From Paralithodes platypus (lineage: Eukaryota > Arthropoda > Malacostraca > Decapoda > Lithodidae): a stretch of 64,000 nucleotides of DNA. Positions within the stretch are counted from its first letter, which is position 1. The number at the start of each line of letters is the position of its first letter. Below, one piece after another: positions 1-9,941 of this stretch. The DNA is taken from contig CM064580.1 in NCBI GenBank assembly GCA_032716605.1, positions 39,248,638 through 39,312,637 on the forward strand, read 5' to 3'. Below the pieces are notes generated by a model. It was not told the DNA's origin and searched no databases. It was given only the letters and a program-made list of their open reading frames with translations. A program made the translations under genes and the position numbers.

Positions 1-981
1 CTTTTCAAGGGGTCTGCTCCATCTGTTCTGCAGTGTTACCAAATCAAAATATATAATTCTGCTAGATTAGCTCTAAGATATCGATAGAATTTCGCTAGCT
101 AGTATAAAAAATTGGACTATTGATTGATAAAAAGGCCAAAATATTTAGAATATGGAATAAAATGCACTATTTGTCTCAAATAATTGTTGATGTATGCTAA
201 AATAATGCTGCTAGATTGAGGTAAAATGTTCAACAGCTAAATTGGCAACACTGCTGAGGCGGGAAGAGCCCTGTAAAATGTAGACTTCGGCGCTGTAAAG
301 TTTCTTTTCCACTACATAATGCTTGGCTTTGAAACTATTGATTGGGTTTCTATTGTATTGCGTAGTATTGGCACTCACAATTGAGTATTGTTAGGTACCT
401 ATTATAGACTATTGTGTAAATTTAGCCTAGTGTATAATAAATTTGGCGAATAATATTACGTACCGAATAACACTATTTAGGCTATACAGTACCGGTATAT
501 ATTTTTTTTTTATAATTGCAATTGTAATTAGTTACAGAACTTTTACTATTAAGTAAAAGAAACAAATGGCAGTTAAACTAATAATTATAATATTAGTATA
601 AACCACTGAACCAGCGTAGATTTTGATTTTCTTTAGTGTAAGAACAAGAAGTTTTAGCGGTAACCGAAATATTTTATGCATTTTTTTATTTTTTTATTTA
701 GAGAACCCATACATGAATGTTTTCGATCAGAATGACGTGCAGGATTTTAGAGAGAATCAATAGAGTAAAAGAGACATCATATCGGGTTGTTTTCTTGGTT
801 TTGTATATCTATATTTCTATAACTAGTCACCGATTATGGCTATAGTCTATCTTAATAAATAAAGGTCAATGTTTGTCAGTTACCCGATCAGTTACCCAAC
901 CTTTGTTACTAAACTCTTCCCACAGTTTTGGTGCCAGGTGGGAGTGTGGGGCACTGTTGGAAAGCCCAGCTTTGGAGATGG
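1..981. other. AT-rich stretch without recognisable gene
   Basis: No convincing coding sequence, RNA gene or repeat family is recognised. The stretch is AT-rich with short poly-T runs and ends at the 8-bp target-site duplication of the transposon that follows. Confidence 0.6.
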
Positions 982-1711
982 TTTTAGTCAGTTGCTAGAC
1001 TACTCGGCCCACGGGACAGCTCGGCCAGGACAACTCGGCCAACGGCGAGACAGCTCGGCCCAGTAAAAACGAGACAGCTCGGCCCACGGCGAGACAGCTC
1101 GGCCCAGTAAAACCGTAAACCAGTTAAGTCCTACAACTGATCATTCAAATCCAGAAAGTACCGGTCTAGAAATGGCTTCGGTAGGTCAATAATATTAATG
1201 AGAATACTAATGGATGACTTAAGAGGATAAATGTTTCCTAGAACGAATAAATAACAAAGGGACATATACTGTAGGTAGGATCAGGAATGAAAATATATGA
1301 TTGTCTTCTATCATCATCATGTTAACCCCTTGAGGATCATGACGCACTTTACAGTGTATTTTGTCTATTATGAGGTAATTTTATTTAGATTAGTAAGGTT
1401 AAATAGAAGACAGACGGTTATTCTAGACAGTCTTCAGCATTTGAACACTTACAGATCCTTCCTAAGCTGTATGAGATCGTCTAATGACAGCTGGAATTAA
1501 TACAAAAAGGCGACATAAACCTCAAGGGGTACCGTAATGTCACGTTTTAATGATCACTCCATATTTCGCTACTCTATTTGCAAAGTAACTGATTTCTATA
1601 AAAATGGGAAATATGCTAATCACCATCGGCTGAAAATTAAAATGGTTGTTATTTTTCCTATTAATGAGCGTGTTTTAGTCTGATCGTCATTATATATATA
1701 TATACACACAC

Positions 1712-1823
1712 ACAAGGTTAGATAAAATCACGAATTTCAAGGCTACAGGCTTTTTCACGGCTATATCACAAGGTTAGATACAATCACAAACTTCAAGGCT
1801 ACAGGTTTTTTCACAGCTATATT
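1712..1823. repeat. Two-copy 56-bp tandem repeat
   Basis: Copies begin at 1712 and 1768 with acaaggttagata and end in ttttcacRGctatat. They differ at a few positions. The repeat directly precedes the LINE fragment and follows an (AT)n/(AC)n microsatellite. Confidence 0.8.
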
Positions 1824-1830
1824 AAAAAAA

Positions 1831-2991
1831 TTGCCCCATAGCAGAGACCTAGAAATGAAGTTCAGTGTAGAGAAAAGCAGTATGATAGTAGTAAATGGAC
1901 CAGAGGCAGTAGAAATGAGGATAAGAGGGGAAAGAATAGAAACAAGGGAGGAAGTGAAGTATTTAGGGGTATGGATAGGGAGGGAAGGGCGACAAAGGAC
2001 AATGAATGAGAAAATCATGAAGGTGGAGCAGTGTAGTGGGAAACTGTAGAATGTGACAAAAACCAGAGTAAATAAATTTAAAATAGTAAGAGAGGTGTGG
2101 AAGGACTTTGAAGTGCCGAGAATAATGTACGGGATGGATGTGAGAGGGAGTACAGGGGGAGAAATAAATAGACTGGAGACGGGACAAAATAAAATAGGAA
2201 GAATGGGGTTAGGAGCAAGAAGGTGGACAGCAAATGAAGCAGTGAGAGGGGAGATGGGATGGAGTACGTTTGAGGAAAGAGTGGCGAAGGCAAAGTTGAG
2301 GTACAAGAGTAGGTTGGAGGAGATGGAGGATAATAGGTGGCCAAGGAGAGTGAATGAATGGGGGGGGAGGGGAAGAGTAGATGGGCAAAAGAGTAAGAGA
2401 AAACTGAAAAAAATAGGAGTGAAACAAAGAAGGGTGGGAGAGGAGTGGAGAGATGTAGGGAGTAATGCAGGATTAGGTCAGGGAAGGAGACTAGAGAAAG
2501 AGATAGGAACGAGAGTGAAGGAAGTAGGAAGACAGGAATGGAAGAGAAATATGGAGAAGAAAAGTACACTGATAAGATATAGAAGCAAGGGGAGACCGAG
2601 AAAAGAGGAGTTCTATGACGGAAGTTGGGGAGCTGAACTACTGTTTAAGGCTAGGGCAGGAGCATTAGAGACAAATAGAACATGGAGGTGGAATGGGGGG
2701 GTGAAAGAGTGTCTACAGTGTGAGGTGGGAGGGAGGAGAGTGGAGGAGACAATAGAACATATAGTGACAGAGTGTCAGGGGTATGCAGAGGAGAGAGATG
2801 GGTTGGAAAATGAGTTGAAACGGGTGGTAGGGGAGAGGGAATGGGAAGAACAAGAAGAACAGAAAGAGGAGGAGGATGAGGGTGAAAAATTTGTGTTAGG
2901 TCTCGGGACAGAAGAGGGGGTAGATGGGGAAAAGAATGAAGGTAGTGAAAAGATTCCTGGAGCAAGTGTGGCAGAAGAGAAAACGGAATAG
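1831..2991 (+). pseudogene. Carboxy-terminal part of a non-LTR retrotransposon RT, 5'-truncated, one in-frame stop
   Basis: One reading frame runs through the interval, broken only by TAG at 2047-2049. The first part has the RT thumb signature (KFSVEKSSMIVVNG, then EVKYLGV). The last part has a CX2C...HX4C zinc knuckle (CLQC ... HIVTEC at about 2717-2780), as in the carboxy ends of many LINE polymerases. The fingers and palm, including the YADD box, are missing. The sequence is strongly purine-biased on this strand, so the opposite strand gives long pyrimidine-biased shadow frames. A (GAA)n run at 3279-3297 is probably the LINE 3' tail. Clade not assigned. Confidence 0.75.
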
Positions 2992-3454
2992 AATAGAATA
3001 GGGTGAGGGGGGAGGAAGAAAAATTAGATTAAATAGTAGAGAGGGGAAAAGTTAAATTAAGGTAAGGAGAGAGCAAGATATTGGGGGGTGGAGGAGGGGG
3101 TAAAATAAGGAGAGGAGAGTTCTGCTTAAGCTATATACTTCAATTCTTTTTCTTTAACTATCCTTTCTACGACTACATATTTTCTAAACTAATTCTTAAA
3201 TCTAGCTCTAGCTGTTTCTGGAGAAGTCACCGGTGCATAGGTGAGCTGGCTTGGAAAGGGACAGCAACTCCACAAAAAGAAGAAGAAGAAGAAGAAGTGC
3301 ATAACATGGGGCCGAACTGTCTCAAATAATAGGCCGAGCTGTCTCAAATAATGGGCCGAGCTGTCTCGCCGTCGTGGCCGAGTTGTCCAAAAGTGGGCCG
3401 AGCTGTCCGAGCCGAGTTGTCCCATGGGCCGAGTCGTCCAGTCCCCTTTTAGTC

Positions 3455-3797
3455 GAGTTTAGTGGAAATCAGAGACACTTTTGTTTAATAAAATTTTCGG
3501 CAGAACTTATGTAGTAGGCCTATACGGGAGCGAAAAAAATGCGAAAACAAAATGGCCATTTGGGGCAGAAGGAGGCCTCCGATCGAAAAGGTGTATGGAA
3601 CGAAAGTTGTTCGCAGCCCCCCAAAATAGGGGTACGGATGAGGTCAGATCCTAAATCGGAGGTCATTTAGCGGCCGAAATCGAGGTCGCCGTTTAATGAG
3701 GCCCAGGGAGGTTGAGGCCGGTGATTATGGTAGTAGTAGTATTGTGATGATTGTGGTAGTAGTGATTGATGATGGTGATTATGGTAGTAGAATTTAA
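3455..3797. other. No gene; GTAGTA/GATGAT-rich low-complexity stretch
   Basis: Unrecognised sequence passing into a degenerate (GTAGTA)(GATGAT) microsatellite at about 3728-3790, just upstream of the Helitron-like terminus. Confidence 0.5.
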
Positions 3798-3827
3798 ACC
3801 CGGGCAACGCCGGGTACCCCTCCTAGT
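3798..3827 (+). mobile_element. Helitron-like 3' terminus (hairpin plus CTAG-T)
   Basis: A 6-bp stem ACCCGG/CCGGGT with loop gcaacg at 3798-3815 is followed seven bases later by CTAG (3823-3826) and a T. Helitrons end in a short GC-rich hairpin just before CTRR and insert next to T. The 5' TC end was not located, so the element length is unknown. Confidence 0.5.
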
Positions 3828-4603
3828 TCATTATAATTATTAGGCGAAAATTATAACCATAACATCATTTAGCTCAAAATCTACTACCATTATTATAGAT
3901 ATCATATTTCTAGCATCTGGGAAGGATCAGCCAGAGAAAAGAGCCCATTTGCTCTAGCTTTTATTTGTTTATTTATTTATTTATTATTATTTGTATTTTT
4001 ATATTCTTAACGGGTCATGATTTCCACGTAATATATAGCCTATAATAGATATAATTTACCAGTCTTTTAAGCTATAGCCTACATATTGACAACCTTGCTA
4101 TACCCTGTTCCAAATAAGTAGGCTAAAACTCTTGAACATGAACCTCTATAGCTCACAAACCAATAGCGTAATCAAGCTCATATGTCTACCATTTGGGAAG
4201 GGGCAGCCAGGGAATAGGCATGGAAAATCACAGCCTATTTGTTTTAGCCTTTTTTGAGTTACAGAGGAGAGGGTTCACGATTTCTGGCATACCCTGAACA
4301 GAGTATAGGAGCTGAATTCTTAGGTAGATTAATTCTTGTGGAAAAGGGAACGGCTGAAGCAAAAGAATTAGCAAATGACAGGAATTAATGGAGGAAGTTT
4401 GGTAGAGAGAGAGTACATGAAGGTCTCTGGACCCTTTTCAATGGCAAGCCTGGAAGGTCTTTATCCCAGATGGTGATGTGAATTGGTCATTGTGGTTCTT
4501 CTTTATCTGGTCCCACTCCGCCAAAGCGCTCTGCAGGACCCACGAATCTCCTCTTCAATTGCGACATTATGTAAATATCCGACGACAATCCATCAGTGAA
4601 GAA
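3828..4603. other. No gene recognised
   Basis: AT-rich sequence with a (TTTA)n run near 3966-3985. It has two diverged copies of a segment reading ...accatttgggaaggggcagccagg... (about 3910 and 4190). Confidence 0.4.
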
Positions 4604-5098
4604 TTACAGTGCGTAGGCTTCAGTAATGGTCATGTCCTCTAAATCGAAGCACTTGGAGAACAGATAAGTCTTCAACTTTGTTTTGAAATTCTTGATAATC
4701 TCTGTCCTCCTGATGTCTGGCGGAAGGCTGTTGTACAATCTCGGGGCGGCGGATTTAAAGGCCCGAAAACCAACATTCGAAGAACATCTCGGTTCAAACA
4801 GCGTTATTCCATCCGTGGCCCTCCGTGTATTAACGCCCTCCAACGGTTGCATCACTTGTAACAGTTCTCTCAAATACGGTGGGCAGCCAGTATTCAGTGC
4901 TTGATGAGTCAATACGCACAACTTAAATATGATTCTGGCTTTTACAGGTAACCAGTGGAGCTCAATCAATACAGGAGTGATTCGTTTTCGACGTGAAACT
5001 CCTCTAATAAGTCTTGCAGCCCTATTCAAAATCATCTGTAACTTTTTCAGCTGGAACTTTGGCAGCTCATAGTAGATTGAGTTGCAATAACTGAATGG
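4604..5098 (-). pseudogene. 3'-terminal fragment of a CR1/L2-type LINE polymerase
   Basis: The minus-strand frame reads HSAPFSYCNSIYYELP, then QMILNRAARLIRG, ELHWLPVKARI, HQALNTGCPPYL, SAAPRLYNSLP and FKTKLKTYLF. This is the conserved carboxy-terminal region downstream of the RT domain in CR1/L2/Rex-type LINEs. The frame is open from about 5098 to the stop at 4604, with no RT catalytic boxes, so it is a 5'-truncated copy. Clade placement is from motif recognition only. Confidence 0.75.
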
Positions 5099-5232
5099 GG
5101 CAGAATGGATACAACCCCGAGAGAGAGGGAAAAGGAGAGAAAAAAAGCAGGTGACCCCCCTTCATGATACAGGGACACATTGCCGTTTCAGTTTTTGGCT
5201 ATTATTAGACGATTTTATTAAGAAGATATTTT

Positions 5233-5594
5233 TGTTTCTTCCGGGCCCCCTTCTCCCTCATGCTTAGCCCCATTAGTTATGAGATTTTAAGACTTTCGCC
5301 CCATTAGTTTGGCAAATTTAAGACCTTCGGCCCAATTTCTTTGTCAATTTTAAGACCTTTCGTGCCATTTAGTTGTCGATTTTTTTCTGGCGAGCGATAG
5401 CGAGCCTGCAATTTCAAGGGGAACCGGCCTTTGGCCGGTACATTTTTCTACCGAAAAATTTACAAATTTATCTTAAAGGGGGGTCTAGGTTTTTTTTTTC
5501 TAAGCTTGGTGCAGGTCTAGGGAGGAAACTAAAAAAAATATATGAATAAATGAATTAATATACCAAACAAACGGCCAGTCTCCCCTTAAATCCT
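5233..5594 (+). repeat. MITE family R, copy 1
   Basis: Contains the family blocks tagccccattagtt, TGGCGAGCGATAGCGAGCC and GGCCTTTGGCC, then a GGGGTCTAGG block. It ends in ctcccctta, which matches the AAGGGGAG terminus of the inverted copy at 7913-8245. Other copies lie at 22894-23012 and 23393-24345. Confidence 0.7.
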
Positions 5595-6280
5595 GAAGGA
5601 TTCTGACAGACTATATCAAATAATCCTTTTAGCTACCATGGCTCCTTCCTAAGCTACATATAATCGTCTATAATCTATATGTAGCTGAATTATAACAGAG
5701 AACTTTACCGGTGTGAGGTGCTAGAGTGACAGGTTAAAACAGCTCATATGCCTTATAGATAACCAAAATCAGTTAAATCACGACTGTATTTCGATATATC
5801 GTTAGCGAGCCTAACCTACCACTACTTATAATAATACTAATGCAGAAAATAACTATAAATAACAATAATTTGGTGGGATAAAGTATAGAATCTACTTATA
5901 GAAGGCTACGGCTATATATCTTTATATCTTATCTATATATAACCACGATTCTATTTCGGTTGATTTTTACTTAATGTTATTGCCTTTACTAACTTAACCT
6001 AATCGAATACAATAACATTAAGTAAAATATGTCGAAATACAGTCGTGATTTAACTGATTTTGGTTATATATAAGGCATATGGGCTGTTTTAACCTGTCAC
6101 GGTGTCACTCTAGCACCTCACACCGGTACAGTAAGGGGGAATTTTGTCAGTGTTTGAAGATATATTTTTACATTTCCTTCTCACAAAAGTAGTGAAATGA
6201 ATAGGTGTTGAATCCTATAATCTATGTTTTATTATTTTCACCACAACACCAAACACCTCCAATGAAATTAATGAAAGCAT
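5595..6280. other. No gene; inverted-repeat filler
   Basis: AT-rich. The blocks around 5700-5830 and 5930-6130 are inverted partners: aaccggtgtgaggtgctagagtgac at 5707 onward against gtcactctagcacctcacaccggt near 6104-6127. It is therefore probably a foldback element of about 0.4 kb. Confidence 0.5.
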
Positions 6281-6281
6281 A

Positions 6282-6365
6282 TATGTGATCCACCAGGATT
6301 CGAACCTGGGTTATCACACACAGATTTGTAGACACCTTAACCATTACACCACCAAGACGGCTAAA
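6282..6365 (-). repeat. tRNA-derived SINE head
   Basis: The minus strand carries an A-box-like TGGTGTAATGGTTAAGG (about 6334-6350) and a perfect B box GGTTCGAATCC (6296-6306) inside a 5-bp T stem. The acceptor arm does not pair, so a functional tRNA is not supported; a pol III SINE promoter is. Confidence 0.65.
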
Positions 6366-6414
6366 GGTTTATGCACACACCTACGACTTATTATCCATTC
6401 TCGAATACTGGACA

Positions 6415-6628
6415 TTAACCCTTTGAAGCTCTGACGCGTTTTAGCAGTTTATTTTGACTATCATTAGACGATTTTATGCAGCTTAGGAAGTATCTGTGGG
6501 TATTAAAAGGGTAAATACTATCTCCATCAACCCTTTGACTTCCATATACCGTTACTAATCTGAATAAAATCGTCTAATAGTAGCCAGAAAACAGAACAGA
6601 CACGCGTATCGGAGCTTGAAAGGGTTAA
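6415..6628. mobile_element. 214-bp palindromic MITE with TTAA ends (piggyBac-like)
   Basis: The left arm begins TTAACCCTTTGAAGCTC. The right arm is its near-complement, ending GAGCTTGAAAGGGTTAA. Homology extends about 60 bp inward to the shared ATTAGACGATTTTAT block. TTAA termini followed by CCCTTT fit a piggyBac-type non-autonomous element. Confidence 0.7.
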
Positions 6629-6760
6629 TCTAATCATGTTCATATTCCCACTGCGCATATAATGGTAATCCAGTAAATTATTGATAGTTTATTTTATAGC
6701 TATTATTAGACGATTTTATTCAGCTTAGGAAGAACTTGAGGGAGCTAGAGTTCACTGGTA

Positions 6761-7282
6761 TAGTTTATATCCCTTTGATTCCTACAGATCCTTCCTAAGC
6801 TGCATAACATCCTCTAATGATAAGCAGAATAAAGTGTAGTTCAGTGACATAGTTTATATCCCTTTGATTCCTACAGATCCTTCCTAAGCTGCATAACATC
6901 CTCTAATGATAAGCAGAATAAAGTGTAGTTCACTGACATAGTTTATATCCCTTTGATTCCTACAGATCCTTCCTAAGCTGCATAACATCCTCTAATGATA
7001 AGCAGAATAAAGTGTAGTTCAGTGACATAGTTTATATCCCTTTGATTCCTACAGATCCTTCCTAAGCTGCATAACATCCTCTAATGATAAGCAGAATAAA
7101 GTGTAGTTCACTGACATAGTTTATATCCCTTTGATTCCTACAGATCCTTCCTAAGCTGCATAACATCCTCTAATGATAAGCAGAATAAAGTGTAGTTCAG
7201 TGACATAGTTTATATCCCTTTGATTCCTACAGATCCTTCCTAAGCTGCATAACATCCTCTAATGATAAGCAGAATAAAGTGT
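6761..7282. repeat. Tandem repeat, 89-bp unit, about 5.9 copies
   Basis: Units start at 6761, 6850, 6939, 7028, 7117 and 7206, an exact 89-bp period, and are almost identical. The junction octamer alternates strictly between CAGTGACA and CACTGACA. This implies amplification of a 178-bp dimer. Each unit contains the dispersed motif agatccttcctaagctgca. Confidence 0.95.
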
Positions 7283-7912
7283 CAAAATGAATCTTCAAAA
7301 CTGACAAAATAAATAAGTTCTTTCATATATATTTATAAATAAGTTTATGCAGATTAGGAAGGATCTATGGTACGGTAGCTAAAATGATTAATTGATATAC
7401 CGGTAGTCTGTGGCCTTTCAATTGATAGACGTCCTTCCTAAGCTGAAGAGAATAGTCACATAATTACCAGAATATTATGGAAATGTCGTCACAGGTATTG
7501 AATGAGTGAGAGGGATCTGCCACGTGTGGGCCAATCGGCTTTCTGCAGACTCCCATTTTCTTATATTCTTATGTTCCCAAGAGCCGTGTAGTACAATAAT
7601 TAACCCCTTCTGTACCGGCGACGTCTTTTTTATTATATTCTAGCTATAGTTAGACGATTTTGTGCAGTTTAAGAAGGATCTGTGGTATAGGTAGCGCCAA
7701 CCAACTTGATAATAATCTTGATCCCTGACCTCTCTGTAACTCAAAAAGGCCTAGAGCAAACTGACTGTAAATATCCACACCTATTTCCTGGTGGACTCTT
7801 CCTAAATGATAGAAACGTCAGCCCGATTGCTTTAATTAATTTCCAGTTATAAGGAGTTAAGGGGTCAAGATTATTGTCAAGTTCGCTGGCGCTACCTATA
7901 GTAAAAAGGGTT
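7283..7912. other. No gene; copies of the TTAGACGATTTT dispersed motif
   Basis: Contains degenerate copies of the gcttaggaaggatctgt / ttagacgatttt motif in both orientations (about 7335, 7430 and 7640). Otherwise unrecognised AT-rich sequence. Confidence 0.5.
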
Positions 7913-8245
7913 AAGGGGAGGTTTTTAGTTGATTCCCTAGACTTCCATCAAGCTTAAAATTACTCCCCCTAGACCCCCTTTCAAGATAAATTTGTACATT
8001 TTTCGGTAGAAAAATGTCCCGGCCAAAGGCCGATTCCCCTTAAATTACAGGCTCACTATCGTTCGCCAGGAAAAAAATAGACACCTAAATGGCACGAATG
8101 GTCTTAAAATTGACAGAAATGGGGCGAGGGTTCTTAAAATTGCCAAACTAATGGGGCGAACGTCTTAAAATCTCAAAAGCAATGGAGCTAAACATGAGGG
8201 AGAAACAAGTCCAGAAAAAAATCCTCCAGGTGAAAATCTCCCCTT
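7913..8245 (-). repeat. MITE family R, copy 2 (inverted relative to copy 1)
   Basis: Reverse-complement homologue of 5233-5594. Both ends show AAGGGGAG (7913-7920) and its complement CTCCCCTT (8238-8245), giving short terminal inverted repeats. Confidence 0.7.
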
Positions 8246-8560
8246 CAGTGAGAGAGTTCGCAGCCTGTTAATTGCTGGAGGTATTTTTTTAAGATGGAAT
8301 AATATCGTTTAACAGTAACTAGGATATCATTAACCTCTTAAAGGTGGTGGGGCGTCCGAAATTAAAATTAATTTATAATGTATTTAAAGAGATGTTTAGA
8401 TCTCCAGTAATCAACCTGACTACTCCTTTGTAAAAACTAATCTTCAATTAGAGAACAAATCAAAAATAGATATTGAATTGCGACCCCTTGCAACTAGTAC
8501 TCACGTGAGGATGTGACGTACGCCCAGGCAAACATTTGGGAAGTAAACATCAGCAAGTAT
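8246..8560. other. No gene recognised; possible upstream region of the THAP reading frame
   Basis: Nothing specific seen. It directly precedes the THAP start codon but shows no clear core promoter. Confidence 0.35.
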
Positions 8561-8567
8561 AGCAAAA

Positions 8568-8801
8568 ATGGTGAATAGGTGTGCTGTTTTCGGGTGTAGC
8601 AACATCCCTGGACCAAACATAGCGCTACACAAGTTTCCAAGTGATCCATACCATTGTAACAAATGGGTGAAGTTTATACAAAGAACCAGAGTGTGGGAGG
8701 CAAAGCCCAAAACAAGCTTCATATGCAATGGACATTTTCGTGATGAATGCTTTGACAATAAAGTGCAGTGGAGTATGGGTATGGCTAGATGCACCCGCTG
8801 A
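8568..8801 (+). CDS. THAP-type C2CH zinc-finger fragment
   Basis: The 77-residue frame starts with ATG in a good context (aaaATGg). It begins MVNRCAVFGCSN, has LHKFPSD, KWVKFIQRTRVW and SFICNGHF, and ends near CFDNKVQW. This matches the THAP DNA-binding domain: C-X4-C near the start, then C-X2-H about 45 residues on, with the Trp and the HKFP region in order. A stop follows MGMARCTR, where family members normally continue to a conserved AVPT box, so the domain lacks its last conserved element. It may be a first exon, a truncated gene, or the DNA-binding part of a P-type transposase. No partner exon or transposase is seen nearby. Confidence 0.6.
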   Translation: MVNRCAVFGCSNIPGPNIALHKFPSDPYHCNKWVKFIQRTRVWEAKPKTSFICNGHFRDECFDNKVQWSMGMARCTR

Positions 8802-8870
8802 TTGCCTATACGGACTGGGGTCTTGTCACGCCCAGTGCCAGGTCCGTATATATACGGACTCGCCGAAAAA

Positions 8871-9295
8871 AAATCGTAGCAGCGAAACGACTGCACCTAT
8901 AGCTTTCATATTTCTACCACATGTACCTTACCCTTCTGGCGTCTTGCTACCACCACCCCAACCCCCTCCCCAATCCACTCGCCGACCATGGGTCGCCGCA
9001 TCAGGCCATCACAAAGGAAAAAAAGGAAAATATGTGGCGGCGAAACAACTGCACCAATTGGTTCCATATTTGTGTGACAAGTCCCCTACCCTTCTGTCTT
9101 CCCCCCACCACAACCCCAACTTCCTCCCACCACCCACTTCCAGCCTATCCGTAGATCATCACATACAAAAATGAAAATCGGTGGTGGCGAAACTACCTCA
9201 CCAATCGGCTCCATATTTGTAACACGAGTCAATTACCCTTCTACCTTCCCCCCACCATTCCCCAAACCACCCTCCCACCCATACGTGCTTGCCAA
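8871..9295. repeat. Three diverged tandem copies, about 145-bp period
   Basis: Copies start near 8871, 9027 and 9172. Each begins AAAAT..G.AGCGAAAC or similar, passes through ...ccatattt... and acccttct, and ends in a C-rich ccaccacccca block. The C-rich part makes long proline-rich frames that are not genes. Confidence 0.75.
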
Positions 9296-9431
9296 TTTCA
9301 GGAGTCAGGAGAGTGGATAATATGGGCTAACTTAAGCCTAGCCCAAATTATACAGTCAGTGTCGATGGATATAGGCCTAACCTAGGCTAAAGAAATTTAT
9401 TGGCTGAAATTCAACTACTAGCAACTAGGCT

Positions 9432-9459
9432 AAAAAAAAAAAAAAAAAAAAAAAAAAAA
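9432..9459. repeat. Poly-A run, 28 bp
   Basis: Uninterrupted A homopolymer. It abuts the repeat family that begins tcgccgtggttt, so it may be a retro-insertion tail or an expansion inside the MITE. Confidence 0.9.
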
Positions 9460-9665
9460 TCGCCGTGGTTTAAGTTCCCGTCTATGTTTACGGCGATTTT
9501 TTCTGTTATTTGCACCCTGTTAGCAATGTATATGATGACAATAAGTCATGGAGGCATGAGGGGCGGGCTTTCATTATTGTATCCAAATGCAGTCAAAATA
9601 GACGGGGACATGATCGCTAGCGTCCGCCGCGGCTCCGAGTAGTGTAAACAAGGCGGGCGGTAATC
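9460..9665. repeat. MITE family G (gatcgccgtggttaagttcg) copy
   Basis: Shares cgccgtggtt, cgtctat, acggcgattttt, ttatttgc, atgatgacaat, ggcgggctttc, gcagtcaaaatagacggg and gtgtaaacaaggc.ggcggta with copies at 17906-18490 and 19735-20113. The two halves are partly self-complementary (foldback). Confidence 0.7.
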
Positions 9666-9941
9666 ACAGCTGCTTCTCCCTCCTCTCCTGCTGCTGGATC
9701 TCGTCCTACAGGTTCATACATATAAGCCTGGACACCACCAATATTCATCACTTGAGGTTCTTTGCCATAATCACGGTTATCACCCTCAGTATTGGCAAAC
9801 GAATCGGAACTACTGTCACTATCCTCCATTTCCACCTGTCAGAAGAGCTTGTTGTGTTCCTGGGCATACGTCATCAGAGCACTTAAACTCCGAATCCAGA
9901 AAAGTGTCACCCATATCCTATTTTGGCCATTATATAAATAA
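9666..9941. other. No gene recognised
   Basis: The minus-strand frame over 9617-9835 (acidic Ser/Asp-rich) resembles no known domain. It overlaps the family G repeat, so it is not called. Confidence 0.4.

Larger units (their letters stand above)
990..3446. mobile_element. Non-autonomous DNA transposon with iteron-bearing inverted ends and 8-bp TSD
   Basis: The ends are inverted relative to each other. About 29 bp align from the exact boundary inward, sharing the stretch ACTCGGCCCA followed one base later by GGGACA. Both ends carry repeated CTCGGCC iterons: about six copies at 1003-1104 and seven in the opposite orientation at 3308-3432. The element is bracketed by the direct repeat TTTTAGTC at 982-989 and 3447-3454. 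An 8-bp duplication plus subterminal iterons resembles hAT or P-type elements; the superfamily is inference because no transposase is present. The interior holds a truncated LINE open frame and a GAA-repeat tail rather than transposon genes. Confidence 0.75.

Noticed and set aside
1761..2965. Long minus-strand frames over 1761-2965
   Set aside because: Pyrimidine-rich shadows of the purine-biased LINE frame on the plus strand; no domain resemblance.
6282..6365. Functional tRNA gene (also at 32398, 52659 and 62635)
   Set aside because: A and B boxes are good, but acceptor stems do not pair and anticodon arms are not convincing; tRNA-derived SINEs fit better.
6761..7282. Possible CRISPR array
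   Set aside because: Units are contiguous 89-bp tandem repeats without distinct spacers, in a eukaryotic context.
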